Positions 13,061-23,090 of a stretch of DNA of 64,000 bases are shown here, one piece after another. Source of the DNA: Pseudomonas grimontii. Its GTDB lineage: Bacteria; Pseudomonadota; Gammaproteobacteria; Pseudomonadales; Pseudomonadaceae. The DNA lies in assembly GCF_007858185.1 (NCBI RefSeq), contig NZ_VFES01000003.1, forward strand, positions 345,229 through 409,228, written 5' to 3'. Both the position numbers and the translations under genes were made by a program. Under the pieces are notes generated by a model. It made no database searches. It was not told the DNA's origin and saw nothing but the letters and a program-made list of their open reading frames with translations. Position 1 is the stretch's first letter. Each line of letters begins with the position of its first letter.

Positions 13061-14010
13061 TGTGCAGCCTCCAGCTTAGCCAACACTTCATCACGCAGGT
13101 CCGGGGTGGCCATCGGGAAGCCCAGCTTGGCGCGAGCCAGCAGGTAGGCTTGGGCGACGGAACGTGCCAGGGTGCGTACACGCAGGATGTATTGCTGACG
13201 CGCGGTTACCGAGATGGCACGGCGGGCGTCCAGCAGGTTGAAGGTATGGGACGCCTTCAACACCATTTCATAGCTTGGCAACGGCAGCGGCTGGTCGAGT
13301 TCGATCAGGCGCTTGGCTTCGCTTTCATAGAAGTCGAACAGTTCGAACAGCTTCTCGACGTTGGCGTGTTCGAAGTTGTAGGTCGATTGCTCCACTTCGT
13401 TCTGGTGGAACACATCGCCATAGGTCACTTTGCCGAACGGGCCGTCAGCCCACACCAGGTCGTAGACCGAATCCACGCCCTGCAGGTACATGGCCAGGCG
13501 CTCAAGACCGTAGGTGATCTCGCCGGTCACTGGGTAGCATTCGATGCCACCGGCCTGCTGGAAGTAGGTGAACTGCGTGACTTCCATGCCATTGAGCCAG
13601 ACTTCCCAGCCCAAGCCCCAGGCGCCGAGAGTTGGCGATTCCCAGTTGTCTTCGACGAAACGGATGTCGTGTACCAGAGGGTCCAGGCCCACGTGCTTGA
13701 GCGAGCCCAGGTACAGTTCCTGGAAGTTGTCCGGGTTCGGCTTCAGGACTACCTGGAACTGATAGTAGTGCTGCAGACGGTTCGGGTTTTCGCCGTAGCG
13801 GCCGTCAGTCGGTCGACGACTGGGCTGCACGTAAGCGGCGTTCCAGGTTTCCGGGCCGATGGCCCGCAGGAATGTAGCGGTGTGGAAAGTGCCGGCGCCT
13901 ACTTCCATATCGTAGGGCTGAAGTACCACACAACCTTGCTCGGCCCAGTATTGCTGGAGGGCGAGGATCAAGTCTTGGAAGGTACGCACGGCTGGCGTAG
14001 GCTGGCTCAC
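13057..14010 (-). CDS. glyQ: Glycine--tRNA ligase alpha subunit
   Basis: Catalytic chain of glycyl-tRNA synthetase; activates glycine with ATP. The sequence is highly conserved ([35 protein letters not shown]). I place the start at GTG 14010 (317 aa, [11 protein letters not shown]), because AGGTGA lies six bases upstream; the next GTG at 14019 would overlap that ribosome site. It is first in the leftward glyQ-glyS-gmhB-plsC operon and divergent from tag. Confidence 0.97.
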   Translation of the reverse strand: MSQPTPAVRTFQDLILALQQYWAEQGCVVLQPYDMEVGAGTFHTATFLRAIGPETWNAAYVQPSRRPTDGRYGENPNRLQHYYQFQVVLKPNPDNFQELYLGSLKHVGLDPLVHDIRFVEDNWESPTLGAWGLGWEVWLNGMEVTQFTYFQQAGGIECYPVTGEITYGLERLAMYLQGVDSVYDLVWADGPFGKVTYGDVFHQNEVEQSTYNFEHANVEKLFELFDFYESEAKRLIELDQPLPLPSYEMVLKASHTFNLLDARRAISVTARQQYILRVRTLARSVAQAYLLARAKLGFPMATPDLRDEVLAKLEAAQ

Positions 14011-14091
14011 GAAATTCACCTGTTACTTGGGCTGCGATTTAAAGAGCGGGAGTATACCCGATTCGGCCGCGCCACCATCCCCTGGAGCCTT

Positions 14092-14649
14092 ATGCCACGC
14101 TGCTTTTGGTGTTCTGAAGATCCGCTGTACATGGCTTATCACGATCAGGAGTGGGGAACGCCGCTGCGCGATGCGCAGGGTTTGTTCGAGTTGCTTTTAC
14201 TGGAAGGGTTCCAGGCGGGCCTGTCCTGGATCACCGTTTTACGCAAACGCGAGCATTATCGAAAGGTCTTGTTTGGTTTTGATGCCCGGCGTCTGGCACA
14301 GCTGACCGACGCTGAGATCGAAGCACTGATGCTCGATCCAGGCATTGTGCGTAACCGCATCAAGCTCAACGCGACCCGGCGCAACGCCGCGGCCTGGCTG
14401 GCGCTGGAGGACCCGGTGGGGTTGCTCTGGTCGTTTGTCGGCGGAGTGCCCAAGGTCAACCATTTCAAGGATCGCAGCGAAGTGCCGGCGATTACGCCGG
14501 AGGCTGAAGCCATGAGCAAAGCACTCAAGAAAGCCGGCTTCACCTTTGTCGGCCCGACCATTTGTTACGCGTTCATGCAGGCCTCGGGCATGGTCATGGA
14601 CCACACTCAGGACTGCGACCGTTACGCGGACTTGGCCAACGCCGGTTAG
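14092..14649 (+). CDS. tag: DNA-3-methyladenine glycosylase I
   Basis: Excises 3-methyladenine from alkylated DNA in base excision repair. The N-terminus MPRCFWCSEDPLYMAYHDQEWG and the C-terminal MDHTQDCDRY carry the Cys/His residues of the Tag zinc snap; the central YHDQEWG and FVGPTICYAFMQA are hallmark segments. At 185 aa it has the family length. The start at ATG 14092 is preceded by CTGGAGCCTT. It is divergent from glyQ and 40 bases upstream of the acyltransferase gene. Confidence 0.96.
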   Translation: MPRCFWCSEDPLYMAYHDQEWGTPLRDAQGLFELLLLEGFQAGLSWITVLRKREHYRKVLFGFDARRLAQLTDAEIEALMLDPGIVRNRIKLNATRRNAAAWLALEDPVGLLWSFVGGVPKVNHFKDRSEVPAITPEAEAMSKALKKAGFTFVGPTICYAFMQASGMVMDHTQDCDRYADLANAG

Positions 14650-14689
14650 AATGGCGGCTTTGCGCACCACACACGATCAGGAGTGACCT

Positions 14690-15577
14690 GTGGAAAAGTT
14701 TAAAGGCGCCTTGCTGGTAGGCGCTCTTCGGTTGTTTGCCCTGCTGCCATGGCGCGCGGTGCAAGCCGTGGGTTCGGCCATCGGCTGGATCATGTGGAAA
14801 ACCCCCAACCGCTCCCGTGACACGGTGCGGATCAACCTCTCAAAATGCTTCCCCGACATGGACCCCGCCGCGCGCGAGCGCCTGGTCGGCCAGAGCCTGA
14901 AGGACATCGGCAAGTCCCTGACCGAAAGCGCCTGCGCCTGGATCTGGCCGGCCCAGCGCTCCATCGACCTGGTGCGCGAAGTCGAAGGCCTTGAGGTGCT
15001 GCACGAAGCCCTGGCCTCGGGCAAAGGTGTGGTCGGCATCACCAGCCATCTGGGTAATTGGGAGGTGTTGAACCACTTCTATTGCAGCCAGTGCAAGCCG
15101 ATCATTTTTTACCGCCCGCCCAAGCTCAAGGCAGTGGATGAATTGCTGCGCAAGCAGCGTGTGCAACTGGGCAACCGCGTGGCGGCGTCCACCAAGGAAG
15201 GCATCCTCAGTGTGATCAAGGAAGTACGCAAAGGCGGCCAGGTGGGCATTCCGGCGGACCCGGAGCCGGCCGAATCCGCCGGGATCTTCGTGCCGTTCTT
15301 CGCCACCCAGGCACTCACCAGCAAGTTCGTGCCAAACATGCTCGCCGGCCACAAGGCCGTGGGGGTGTTCCTGCACGCACTGCGGCTGCCGGACGGTTCG
15401 GGCTACAAAGTGATCCTGGAGGCGGCACCGGAAGACATGTACAGCACCGACACCGCCACCTCCTGCGCGGCAATGAGCAAGGTAGTGGAGCGCTATGTCG
15501 GCGCTTACCCGAGCCAGTACATGTGGAGCATGAAGCGCTTCAAGAAACGCCCGCCGGGTGAGGAGCGGTGGTATTGA
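14690..15577 (+). CDS. htrB: Lipid A biosynthesis (late) acyltransferase, LpxL/HtrB family
   Basis: Inner-membrane enzyme adding a secondary lauroyl-type chain to lipid A. Catalytic H-x4-E motif SHLGNWE, family segments IIFYRPPKLKAVDELLRKQR and GIPADPEPAESAGIFVPFF, and an N-terminal hydrophobic anchor are seen. It starts at a GTG (MEKFKGALL) with AGGAGTG upstream; 295 aa. In P. aeruginosa the gene at this position is one of two htrB paralogues, so chain and position specificity cannot be read from this sequence. Confidence 0.9.
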   Translation: MEKFKGALLVGALRLFALLPWRAVQAVGSAIGWIMWKTPNRSRDTVRINLSKCFPDMDPAARERLVGQSLKDIGKSLTESACAWIWPAQRSIDLVREVEGLEVLHEALASGKGVVGITSHLGNWEVLNHFYCSQCKPIIFYRPPKLKAVDELLRKQRVQLGNRVAASTKEGILSVIKEVRKGGQVGIPADPEPAESAGIFVPFFATQALTSKFVPNMLAGHKAVGVFLHALRLPDGSGYKVILEAAPEDMYSTDTATSCAAMSKVVERYVGAYPSQYMWSMKRFKKRPPGEERWY

Positions 15578-15608
15578 CCCACTGCTGACCCAAAAACAAC
15601 GCAAAACC

Positions 15609-15704
15609 AAATGTGGGAGGGGGCTTGCTCCCGATAGCAGTGTGTCAGCCAATGCATATTTGACTGATCCACCGCTATCGGGAGCAAGCCCCCTCCCACA
15701 TTTT
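15609..15704. repeat. REPIN (paired REP sequences)
   Basis: Two inverted copies of a REP core, ATGTGGGAGGGGGCTTGCTC and its complement, flank a short spacer between htrB and the TPR gene. One of seven related copies in the window, always between genes. RAYT-mobilised REPINs of the P. fluorescens group have this form. It may also end the converging transcripts. Confidence 0.85.
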
Positions 15705-15712
15705 CGATCTGC

Positions 15713-16024
15713 TTAGACCTGGCGGTCGAGTTTCTTCAGGAACACCGTCATCTCTTTCTCGGCCTGCTTGTCACCATGGGCCAAGGCCGCTTCGATGCCC
15801 TTCTCCCACGCCTGTCGCGCTGCGGCGTTATCACCCTGCCCCAATTGCGCCTTGCCCAACAACTTCCATGCCGCCGAATACTTCGGATCGAACTCGACGC
15901 ATTTCTGCAAATGCTCCGCCGCCTTGGCGTTGTCCTTCAGGTCCAGGTAACCCTTGCCCAGCCCAAAGCGCAGCAGCGAGTTATCCACACCCTTGGCGAG
16001 CATTTTTTCCAGGGATTCGAGCAT
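15713..16024 (-). CDS. Small tetratricopeptide-repeat protein
   Basis: About 103 aa made almost only of TPR helices (NSLLRFGLGKGYLDLKDNAKAAEHLQKCVEFDPKYSAAWKLLGKAQLGQGD, written here as two repeats), so a protein-protein adaptor is likely; the partner is unknown. I start at ATG 16024, with GGAG eight bases upstream, in preference to an in-frame GTG at 16033 with no room for a ribosome site. It follows trkA closely on the same strand; in other pseudomonads it also sits next to trkA. Confidence 0.8.
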   Translation of the reverse strand: MLESLEKMLAKGVDNSLLRFGLGKGYLDLKDNAKAAEHLQKCVEFDPKYSAAWKLLGKAQLGQGDNAAARQAWEKGIEAALAHGDKQAEKEMTVFLKKLDRQV

Positions 16025-16042
16025 GTCGGTCACTCCGTTTGA

Positions 16043-17416
16043 TCAGAAAAAGCTCAATCCCACGTGGAACAACTTCTCCACATCGCGGATATGTTTTTTA
16101 TCCACCAGGAACAGGATCACGTGGTCACCCGTGGCGATCACCGTGTCGTCGTGGGCGATGATCACTTCCTCATCACGAATGATTGCGCCAATGGTGGTGC
16201 CCGGCGGCAGGCCTATATCGCGGATGGCCTTGCCGATCACTTTGCTCGACTTCGAATCACCGTGGGCAATTGCCTCGATGGCCTCCGCCGCACCCCGGCG
16301 CAGGGAGTGCACGCTGACTATGTCGCCACGGCGTACGTGGGCGAGCAAGGTACCGATGGTGGCCAGTTGCGGGCTGATAGCGATGTCGATATCGCCGCCC
16401 TGGATCAGGTCGACATAGGCCGGGTTGTTGATGATGGTCATCACCTTCTTCGCCCCCAGCCGCTTGGCCAGCAGCGACGACATGATGTTGGCCTCGTCAT
16501 CGTTGGTCAGGGCCAGGAAGATGTCGGCGTCGGCGATGTTTTCTTCCATCAGCAGGTCGCGGTCCGAGGCACTGCCTTGCAGTACGACGGTGCTGTCCAG
16601 GGTGTCGGACAAATGCCGGCAGCGTGCCGGGCTCATCTCGATGATTTTCACCTGGTAGCGACTCTCGATCGCTTCGGCCAGGCGTTCGCCAATCTGCCCG
16701 CCGCCGGCGATGACGATGCGTTTGTAGTTCTCATCGAGCCGACGCATTTCACTCATGACTGCACGAATATTCGCTTTGGCAGCGATGAAGAATACTTCGT
16801 CGTCTGCCTCGATCACCGTATCACCCTGGGGCAGGATCGGTCGGTCACGTCGGAAAATGGCGGCTACGCGGGTTTCCACATTCGGCATGTGTTCACGCAG
16901 TTGACGCAATTGCTGACCCACCAGCGGCCCACCGTAGTAGGCCTTCACGGCGACCAATTGCGCCTTGCCGCCAGCGAAGTCGATCACTTGCAAGGCGCCC
17001 GGAATTTCAATCAGGCGCTTGATGTAGTGGGTCACCACTTGTTCCGGGCTGATCAGCACGTCAACCGGAATAGCGTCGTTATCGAACAGGCCGGCGCGTG
17101 TCAGGTAGGCCGCTTCACGCACCCGGGCGATCTTGGTCGGGGTGTGGAACAGGGTGTGGGCGACCTGGCAGGCGACCATATTGGTCTCGTCACTGTTGGT
17201 GACCGCGACCAGCATGTCGGCATCGTCGGCACCCGCCTGACGCAGCACGGTAGGAAACGACGCACGACCTTGTACGGTGCGGATGTCCAGGCGGTCACCC
17301 AAGTTGCGCAGGCGCTCGGCATCGGTGTCGACCACGGTGATGTCATTGGCTTCACTGGCCAAATGTTCGGCCAGTGTGCCGCCAACCTGCCCTGCTCCAA
17401 GGATGATGATTTTCAT
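16043..17416 (-). CDS. trkA: Trk system potassium uptake regulatory protein TrkA
   Basis: Cytoplasmic NAD(H)-binding subunit that gates the TrkH/TrkG potassium channel. Two tandem RCK modules are visible: N-terminal Rossmann [16 protein letters not shown] with a TrkA-C region, then a second Rossmann [17 protein letters not shown] with its own C domain. 457 aa is normal. It is downstream of rsmB with a 22-base gap in the def-fmt-rsmB-trkA order typical of gammaproteobacteria. The last codons carry a degenerate half parS (16056-16071). Confidence 0.97.
   Translation of the reverse strand: MKIIILGAGQVGGTLAEHLASEANDITVVDTDAERLRNLGDRLDIRTVQGRASFPTVLRQAGADDADMLVAVTNSDETNMVACQVAHTLFHTPTKIARVREAAYLTRAGLFDNDAIPVDVLISPEQVVTHYIKRLIEIPGALQVIDFAGGKAQLVAVKAYYGGPLVGQQLRQLREHMPNVETRVAAIFRRDRPILPQGDTVIEADDEVFFIAAKANIRAVMSEMRRLDENYKRIVIAGGGQIGERLAEAIESRYQVKIIEMSPARCRHLSDTLDSTVVLQGSASDRDLLMEENIADADIFLALTNDDEANIMSSLLAKRLGAKKVMTIINNPAYVDLIQGGDIDIAISPQLATIGTLLAHVRRGDIVSVHSLRRGAAEAIEAIAHGDSKSSKVIGKAIRDIGLPPGTTIGAIIRDEEVIIAHDDTVIATGDHVILFLVDKKHIRDVEKLFHVGLSFF
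16056..16071. other. Degenerate parS-like sequence at the trkA 3' end
   Basis: AATCCCACGTGGAACA keeps the right half of the parS palindrome (GTGGAACA) but has three changes in the left half. It could be a weak ParB site or chance; listed because three good sites lie 10 kb upstream. Confidence 0.3.
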
Positions 17417-17438
17417 CCGGTCACTCCCTTAAACCCGT

Positions 17439-18749
17439 TCAGCCGCGCGCGGCGGCGATCTTGATCAGTTTGGCGTAGTAGAAACCATCATGCCCGCCTT
17501 CCTGCGCAAGTAACTGGCGGCCATGGGGCTGCTTGATACCGGCTGCCGTGGCGAGGTCCAGTTCCCGGGCGCCGCTGGTGCGGGCAAGAAAGGCTTCGAT
17601 CACCTCGGTGTTTTCGGTGGGCAAGGTGGAGCAGGTGGCGTAGAGCAGGATGCCGCCGACTTCCAGGGTCGGCCACATTGCATCGAGCAGTTCACCTTGC
17701 AGCACCGCCAGGGCCGCGATGTCGTCGGGTTGGCGAGTGAGCTTGATGTCCGGGTGGCGGCGGATCACACCGGTGGCCGAACACGGCGCGTCGAGCAGGA
17801 TGCGTTGGAACGGTTTGCCGTCCCACCAAGTGGCGGTGTCGCGGCCGTCGGCGGCGATCAGTTCGGCGCTGAGGCCCAGGCGTGCGAGGTTTTCCCGTAC
17901 ACGCACCAAGCGCTTGGCTTCCAGATCGACAGCCACTACACCGGCGAGGTCCTTTTCGACTTCGAGGATGTGACATGTCTTACCGCCCGGAGCACAGCAG
18001 GCGTCCAGCACACGCTGGCCGGGAGCCAGGTCGAGCAGGTCGGCGGCCAGTTGCGCGGCTTCATCCTGCACACTGATCCAACCTTCGGCGAAGCCCGGCA
18101 GGCTGCGTACGTCGGCGGCCGCTTCCAGCACGATGCCGTCGGTGCTGTACACGCATGGCGTGGCGTCGATGCCTGCGTTCATCAGCAATTGCAGGTACGC
18201 ATCACGGCTGTGATGTCGACGGTTGACCCGCAGGATCATCGGCGGGTGCGCATTGTTGGCTGCGCAAATGGCTTCCCATTGCTCGGGCCAGAAGGCCTTC
18301 AGGGATTTTTGCAGCCAGCGCGGATGAGCGGTGCGCACCACCGGGTCATGTTCCAACTCGGCCAGCAGCGCTTCGCCTTCGCGCTGGGCGCGGCGTAGTA
18401 CCGCGTTGAGCAGGGCCTTGGCCCAGGGCTTTTTCAGCTTGTCGGCGCAACCGACGGTCTCACCAATGGCGGCGTGGGCCGGTACGCGGGTGTAGAGCAA
18501 CTGATAGAGCCCGACCAGCAGCAGCGCCTCGACATCCGCATCGGCCGCCTTGAACGGCTTTTGCAGCAGCTTGGCTGCCAGCGCCGACAACCTTGGTTGC
18601 CAGCGGGCGGTGCCGAAGGCCAGGTCCTGGGTGAAACCGCGATCGCGGTCTTCGACCTTGTCCAACTGCGTGGGCAGCGAACTGTTCAGCGAAGCCTTGC
18701 CGTTGAGTACGGCGGCGAGAGCCTTGGCGGCGGCCAGACGTGGGTTCAT
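17439..18749 (-). CDS. rsmB: 16S rRNA (cytosine(967)-C5)-methyltransferase
   Basis: SAM-dependent methylation of 16S rRNA C967. An N-terminal NusB-like RNA-binding domain (residues about 1-140) is followed by the methyltransferase domain: SAM motif [29 protein letters not shown] and the catalytic cysteine in [14 protein letters not shown]. 436 aa, full length. It overlaps the fmt stop by 4 bases and so is translationally coupled. Confidence 0.97.
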   Translation of the reverse strand: MNPRLAAAKALAAVLNGKASLNSSLPTQLDKVEDRDRGFTQDLAFGTARWQPRLSALAAKLLQKPFKAADADVEALLLVGLYQLLYTRVPAHAAIGETVGCADKLKKPWAKALLNAVLRRAQREGEALLAELEHDPVVRTAHPRWLQKSLKAFWPEQWEAICAANNAHPPMILRVNRRHHSRDAYLQLLMNAGIDATPCVYSTDGIVLEAAADVRSLPGFAEGWISVQDEAAQLAADLLDLAPGQRVLDACCAPGGKTCHILEVEKDLAGVVAVDLEAKRLVRVRENLARLGLSAELIAADGRDTATWWDGKPFQRILLDAPCSATGVIRRHPDIKLTRQPDDIAALAVLQGELLDAMWPTLEVGGILLYATCSTLPTENTEVIEAFLARTSGARELDLATAAGIKQPHGRQLLAQEGGHDGFYYAKLIKIAAARG

Positions 18750-19699
18750 TGAGTTGCCACCCCGAGGATCGTGCCCTGGGAAAATTTCTCACGGCGACTG
18801 TTATACAAATCGCTGAAATTAAGCGCCTTGCCACCGGGCAATTGCAGACGGGTCAGGCACAGAGCCTGTTCGCCGCAAGCGACCAGCAGGCCGTCCTTGC
18901 TGGCGCCGATGATTTCACCGGGTGCGCCTTTGCCGTCGGCCAGGGTCGCGGCCAATACCTTCAAGGCTTCGCCATTGAGGGTGCTGTGGCAGATCGGCCA
19001 TGGGTTGAACGCACGTACCAGACGTTCCAGCTCCACCGCCGGGCGGCTCCAGTCAATGCGGGCTTCATCCTTGTTCAGTTTGTGGGCGTAGGTGGCCAGG
19101 CTGTCGTCCTGCACCTCGCCTTCCAGGGTTCCGGCAGCGAGGCCGGCGATTGCCTGGATCACGGCGGGCGGGCCCATCTCGGCGAGACGGTCGTGCAGGC
19201 TGCCACCCGTGTCTGCGGTCGTGATCGGGGTGGTGACTTTGAGCAGCATCGGGCCGGTGTCCAAACCCGCCTCCATGCGCATTACGGTCACGCCGCTTTC
19301 GCTGTCGCCTGCCTCCACGGCACGCTGGATCGGCGCCGCACCGCGCCAGCGTGGCAGCAGTGAGGCGTGGCTGTTGATACACCCCAGGCGTGGAATATCC
19401 AGCACGACCTGGGGCAGGATCAAACCGTAGGCCACCACCACCAGCAAGTCCGGTTGCAGCGCCGCCAGTTCAGCCTGGGCCTCGGCGTTGCGCAGGCTCG
19501 GCGGTTGCAGCACGGGGATGTTGTGCTCAACCGCCAACTGCTTGACCGGGCTCGGCATCAGTTTTTGCCCGCGACCGGCCGGGCGATCCGGCTGGGTGTA
19601 CACCGCGACGATGTCATAAGGGCTGGCAAGCAGGGCCTTGAGGTGTTCGGCGGCAAATTCAGGAGTGCCGGCAAAAACAATGCGCAGTGGCTCGGTCAT
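18746..19699 (-). CDS. fmt: Methionyl-tRNA formyltransferase
   Basis: Formylates initiator Met-tRNA using 10-formyl-tetrahydrofolate. N-terminal [15 protein letters not shown], the catalytic Asn/His segment [18 protein letters not shown] and the C-terminal tRNA-binding domain are visible. 317 aa. Its upstream neighbour is def, which removes the same formyl group, and it overlaps rsmB downstream. A hairpin lies between def and fmt. Confidence 0.98.
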   Translation of the reverse strand: MTEPLRIVFAGTPEFAAEHLKALLASPYDIVAVYTQPDRPAGRGQKLMPSPVKQLAVEHNIPVLQPPSLRNAEAQAELAALQPDLLVVVAYGLILPQVVLDIPRLGCINSHASLLPRWRGAAPIQRAVEAGDSESGVTVMRMEAGLDTGPMLLKVTTPITTADTGGSLHDRLAEMGPPAVIQAIAGLAAGTLEGEVQDDSLATYAHKLNKDEARIDWSRPAVELERLVRAFNPWPICHSTLNGEALKVLAATLADGKGAPGEIIGASKDGLLVACGEQALCLTRLQLPGGKALNFSDLYNSRREKFSQGTILGVATQ

Positions 19700-19732
19700 G
19701 GGAGTTCTCGGTTAAAAACAGTCACAAAAGAA

Positions 19733-19757
19733 AAAGGCTTGCCGCAGCAAGCCTTTG
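19733..19757 (-). terminator. Hairpin between def and fmt (possible attenuator)
   Basis: AAAGGCTTGC and GCAAGCCTTT pair around CGCA or its complement. Read leftward it is followed by TTTTTC, like an intrinsic terminator placed between two genes usually co-expressed, so it may trim rather than end the transcript. Confidence 0.6.
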
Positions 19758-19768
19758 GAAGGAGGGCA

Positions 19769-20275
19769 TCAAGCTTGCTGGCGATGCTTTTTTTCCAGCT
19801 TCTTCTTGATCCGGTCACGCTTGAGCGTGGACAGGTAATCGACAAACAGCTTGCCGTTGAGGTGGTCGCATTCGTGCTGGATGCACACCGCCAACAGGCC
19901 TTCGGCGATCAGTTCGAACGGCTTGCCGTCGCGGTCCAGCGCCTTGATCTTCACACGTAGTGGGCGTTCGACGTTTTCGTAGAACTCCGGCACCGACAGG
20001 CAACCTTCCTGGTATTCGCCCATCTCGTCGGTCAGCGGTTCGAACTCGGGGTTGATGTACACCCGTGGTTCGCTGCGGTCTTCCGACAGGTCCATGACCA
20101 CGACGCGCTGATGCACGTTGACCTGGGTGGCGGCGAGGCCAATACCCGGGGCTTCATACATTGTTTCAAACATGTCATCGACCAACTGACGAACCTTGTC
20201 GTCCACTACGGCCACCGGTTTGGCGATCGTGCGCAGGCGCGAGTCGGGGAATTCGAGGATGTTCAAAATAGCCAT
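19769..20275 (-). CDS. def: Peptide deformylase
   Basis: Metalloenzyme removing the N-formyl group from new proteins. All three family motifs are present: [16 protein letters not shown] (metal-binding Cys) and HECDHLNGK (metal-binding His pair with catalytic Glu). ATG 20275 gives 168 aa, the usual length and N-terminus [11 protein letters not shown]; upstream in-frame codons to 20392 are not family-like. First gene of the leftward def-fmt-rsmB-trkA group and divergent from the TsaP-like gene. Confidence 0.98.
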   Translation of the reverse strand: MAILNILEFPDSRLRTIAKPVAVVDDKVRQLVDDMFETMYEAPGIGLAATQVNVHQRVVVMDLSEDRSEPRVYINPEFEPLTDEMGEYQEGCLSVPEFYENVERPLRVKIKALDRDGKPFELIAEGLLAVCIQHECDHLNGKLFVDYLSTLKRDRIKKKLEKKHRQQA

Positions 20276-20411
20276 AAGCGTAATTGCTGCACATGTGAGG
20301 TAGAGGCAAATCGGCGGTGGGAATGGACCCATACGGCCGGTGTGAAACGCCCGAAAGCCGCGAAGGCTCTGGCATTTCACGCGAACGCACATAATAAAGG
20401 AGATTCACCCC

Positions 20412-21188
20412 ATGAGGAAATCGCTACTCGTCTTGCTGCTATGGGCCCCGTTTGCCATGGCCCTGCTTCCCCAGCCCGGCCGGCACCTGGATCAACCGAC
20501 GCAACAGGCCATCCAGCGCTTTTTACTGCATAACCGTATTCTCGATTCGCCCCTGGACCTGGACAACGCGCCGTACATTGTCGCCGCAGAGGCAGGGCGG
20601 GTGTTGGGTGCCCAAGGTGAGCGCGCATACGCCAGGGGCGTGTTGGACCCGGCCCAGCCAAGCTATGGGATCTTTCGCCGAGGCAAGGTCTACACCGACC
20701 CGCAAACCCAGGAGCTGTTGGGGATTAACGCCGACGACATCGGCACCGCACGGTTTGTGACGGCAGGCGACCTCAGCACCCTGGCCCTGCAGCGCGTTAC
20801 CCAGGAGGTACGTCCCGGCGACCGTTTGCTCCGTGATCAACCGCCCGTTGCACCGGACCACCTGGAACGGGCGAAGCCCGCGCCTTTTATACAAGGACAT
20901 ATCATTGACGTCCCCAAGGGTGTTACCCAGATCGGCGTACTGGACGCCGTGACCCTGAATAAAGGTCGTCGCGATGGCCTGGTCGAAGGCCAGTTGCTGA
21001 CCGTTATCAAAACTGGCGCCACCGTGCGCGATACCCTCGCCGGCAACCAGGTGAAGCTTCCCGATGAGCGTGCCGGCACCCTACTGGTGTTTCGCACCTA
21101 CGAAAAACTCAGCTACGGCCTGGTCCTGACTGCCTCGCGCCCACTGGCGGTAAAGGACCGTTTCGAGACTGTCCCTCAATCGCAATAA
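20412..21188 (+). CDS. TsaP-like protein lacking the LysM domain
   Basis: The mature part matches the C-terminal region of the TsaP/PA0020 family (PSYGIFRRGKVYTDPQTQELLGI, IIDVPKGVTQIGVLDAVTLNKG, ERAGTLLVFRTYEKLSYGLVL), a periplasmic protein that anchors the type IV pilus secretin to peptidoglycan. The signal peptide MRKSLLVLLLWAPFAMA is present, but the peptidoglycan-binding LysM segment expected straight after it is absent; the protein is 258 aa, compared with about 340 in the family as I recall it. The frame is clean and the ribosome site AAAGGAG good, so it looks expressed. Position between def and dprA is the conserved one. Its ability to bind peptidoglycan is doubtful. Confidence 0.82.
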   Translation: MRKSLLVLLLWAPFAMALLPQPGRHLDQPTQQAIQRFLLHNRILDSPLDLDNAPYIVAAEAGRVLGAQGERAYARGVLDPAQPSYGIFRRGKVYTDPQTQELLGINADDIGTARFVTAGDLSTLALQRVTQEVRPGDRLLRDQPPVAPDHLERAKPAPFIQGHIIDVPKGVTQIGVLDAVTLNKGRRDGLVEGQLLTVIKTGATVRDTLAGNQVKLPDERAGTLLVFRTYEKLSYGLVLTASRPLAVKDRFETVPQSQ

Positions 21189-21217
21189 ATAGCCTGCTAA
21201 ATAAGTTACCAACAGAG

Positions 21218-21226
21218 TTATCCACA
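21218..21226 (+). other. DnaA box upstream of dprA
   Basis: Consensus TTATCCACA in a short AT-rich gap 26 bases before the dprA start. It could link dprA transcription to DnaA or be chance. Confidence 0.35.
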
Positions 21227-21251
21227 GCTTGTTCCGGTCAAGGATGATCAG

Positions 21252-22355
21252 ATGTTTCCGATAAACAGCAATGAAATTTCCCCTTCAGAACTGGAAGCCC
21301 GCCTACGCTTGCACAGGCTGCCGGAAGTAGGCCCGAAGCGTTTTCGCTTGTTGATCGAAGCGTTCGGCAGTGCTTCAAAGGCCATCAGTGCCCCTGCCGG
21401 CGCGTGGCGCTCCTTGGGATTGTCACCGATCAGCGCCGATGCCCGCCGTAGCCATGAAATCCGCGACGGTGCCAGTGAGGCATTGGCTTGGTTGGAACGT
21501 CCGGCCCAGCATTTGCTGATGTGGGACCAACCTGAGTACCCGGCACTGCTCGCCCAGATAGATGACGCACCGCCGCTTTTATTCGTCGCCGGTGACCCCG
21601 GGATCCTGGAAAAACCGCAACTGGCGATGGTCGGCAGCCGCCGTGCGTCCCGCCCGGGCATGGACACTGCGGCTGCATTTTCCCGCAGCCTGGCGAGCGC
21701 CGGTTTTGTCATCACCAGTGGCCTTGCGCTGGGTATTGACGGTGCGGCCCATCAAGCAGCGTTGGATGTTGGAGGGCATACAATCGGCGTGCTTGGCACG
21801 GGCCTGGAAAATCTTTATCCACAGCGTCATCGGCGGCTCGCAGCGGCGATGATTGCCCAAGGCAGCGCCGTGGTTTCCGAGTTCCCGCTGGACGCCGCGC
21901 CGCAGGCCGGTAACTTCCCGCGGCGCAACCGTATTATCAGCGGCCTGTCCCTGGGCGTGCTGGTGGTGGAAGCCAGCATGGCCAGCGGCTCGCTGATCAC
22001 CGCCAAGCTCGCGGCCGAGCAAGGGCGCGAGGTGTATGCAATCCCGGGCTCCATCCATCATCCCGGGGCCAAGGGTTGTCACCAGTTGATCCGTGATGGC
22101 GCGATGCTGGTGGAGACCATTGAACACATCCTCGAAGGTTTGCGTGGCTGGCAGGCGTTGTCGCGCCCGGTGCCGACGCCCGTCATACATCCGTTGGTGG
22201 CGCTGTTGCACGCGGCCCCCCATACCAGCGAAGCCTTGGCGCTTGCCAGCGGGCGGTCGTTGGCCCAGGTGCTGGCGACCCTCACGGAGTTGGAGCTTGA
22301 AGGCCAAGTGATCTGCGAAAGCGGGCGCTGGCTTGCGCGCGGCCAGCTTTTGTAG
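21252..22355 (+). CDS. dprA: DNA-processing protein DprA
   Basis: Single-strand DNA-binding protein that loads RecA on DNA taken up in natural transformation. It has the Rossmann-like DprA core with MVGSRRASRPGMDTAAAFSR, SGLALGIDGAAHQAAL, TIGVLGTGLENLYP and LSLGVLVVEA, and a C-terminal winged-helix-like region (TSEALALASGRSLAQVLATLTELELEG). 367 aa, full length. It follows the TsaP-like gene and precedes tsaC, the conserved tsaP-dprA-tsaC run. Confidence 0.96.
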   Translation: MFPINSNEISPSELEARLRLHRLPEVGPKRFRLLIEAFGSASKAISAPAGAWRSLGLSPISADARRSHEIRDGASEALAWLERPAQHLLMWDQPEYPALLAQIDDAPPLLFVAGDPGILEKPQLAMVGSRRASRPGMDTAAAFSRSLASAGFVITSGLALGIDGAAHQAALDVGGHTIGVLGTGLENLYPQRHRRLAAAMIAQGSAVVSEFPLDAAPQAGNFPRRNRIISGLSLGVLVVEASMASGSLITAKLAAEQGREVYAIPGSIHHPGAKGCHQLIRDGAMLVETIEHILEGLRGWQALSRPVPTPVIHPLVALLHAAPHTSEALALASGRSLAQVLATLTELELEGQVICESGRWLARGQLL

Positions 22356-22430
22356 CTGCCAGTTTTTTGGAACTAGGTTTTGTAAAGAAGATCGGTAAAC
22401 TGCCCAGAGCTTTAGTCCGGAGAGTAAACA

Positions 22431-22988
22431 ATGGTCAATAGGTGGCGTGTGCTGGAAGCCGCACGAGAAATTCGCGCAGGCGCGGTGATTGCCTATCCAA
22501 CCGAAGCGGTCTGGGGCCTGGGCTGTGATCCTTGGAACGAAGAGGCGGTGGATCGGCTGCTGGCGATCAAGAACCGTTCGGTGGACAAGGGCCTGATCCT
22601 GGTGGCAGACAATATTCGCCAGTTCGACTTTCTGTTCGAAGACTTCCCGGATACCTGGATCGAACGCATGGCCAGCACCTGGCCTGGGCCGAATACGTGG
22701 CTGGTGCCGCATCAGGATTTGTTGCCGGAATGGGTCACCGGTGTGCACGACACGGTGGCGCTGCGGGTGAGCGATCATCCACTGGTGCGGGATTTGTGCG
22801 CGCTGGTGGGACCGTTGATTTCTACCTCAGCCAACCCTCAGGGCCGCCCGGCGGCACGCACGCGGATTCGTGTGGAGCAGTATTTCCGCGGGCAGGTGGA
22901 TTTGGTTTTGGGTGGTGCCCTGGGTGGACGCAAGAACCCCAGCCTGATTCGCGATTTGGCAACGGGTGAGGTGGTGCGGCCTTCCTGA
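22431..22988 (+). CDS. tsaC: L-threonylcarbamoyladenylate synthase
   Basis: Makes threonylcarbamoyl-AMP from threonine, bicarbonate and ATP, the first step of the t6A37 tRNA modification. YrdC/SUA5 fold with [39 protein letters not shown] and [16 protein letters not shown]. 185 aa is the short TsaC form without the Sua5 C-domain. Preceded by GGAGAG, in the conserved dprA-tsaC arrangement. Confidence 0.96.
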   Translation: MVNRWRVLEAAREIRAGAVIAYPTEAVWGLGCDPWNEEAVDRLLAIKNRSVDKGLILVADNIRQFDFLFEDFPDTWIERMASTWPGPNTWLVPHQDLLPEWVTGVHDTVALRVSDHPLVRDLCALVGPLISTSANPQGRPAARTRIRVEQYFRGQVDLVLGGALGGRKNPSLIRDLATGEVVRPS

Positions 22989-22999
22989 GACCGTGTCGC

Positions 23000-23085
23000 A
23001 CCCATCGCGGGCAAGTCCCCTCCTACATTTGAACCGTGTCCGTTATGAAACAGGGTCAAATGTAAGAGGGGCTTGCCCCCGAAGA
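23000..23085. repeat. Degenerate REP pair between tsaC and qor
   Basis: Inverted copies of the REP core (GGGCAAGTCCCCTCCTACATTTGA and its diverged partner around 23057-23081, core units only) with several changes, in the outward orientation opposite to the REPINs at 15609 and 25989. It lies between two convergent genes. Confidence 0.65.
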
Positions 23086-23090
23086 GGCCC

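Noticed and set aside
11507..13147. 546-residue open frame opposite glyS
   Set aside because: GC-rich shadow of glyS; low-complexity His/Gln/Val-rich translation and no family resemblance.
15609..15704. Palindromic repeats as a CRISPR array
   Set aside because: Copies are single inverted pairs spread over 30 kb, with no regular direct repeats, spacers or cas genes; they are REPINs.
16064..17464. 466-residue open frame opposite trkA
   Set aside because: Shadow of trkA; trkA has both Rossmann motifs in the correct frame.
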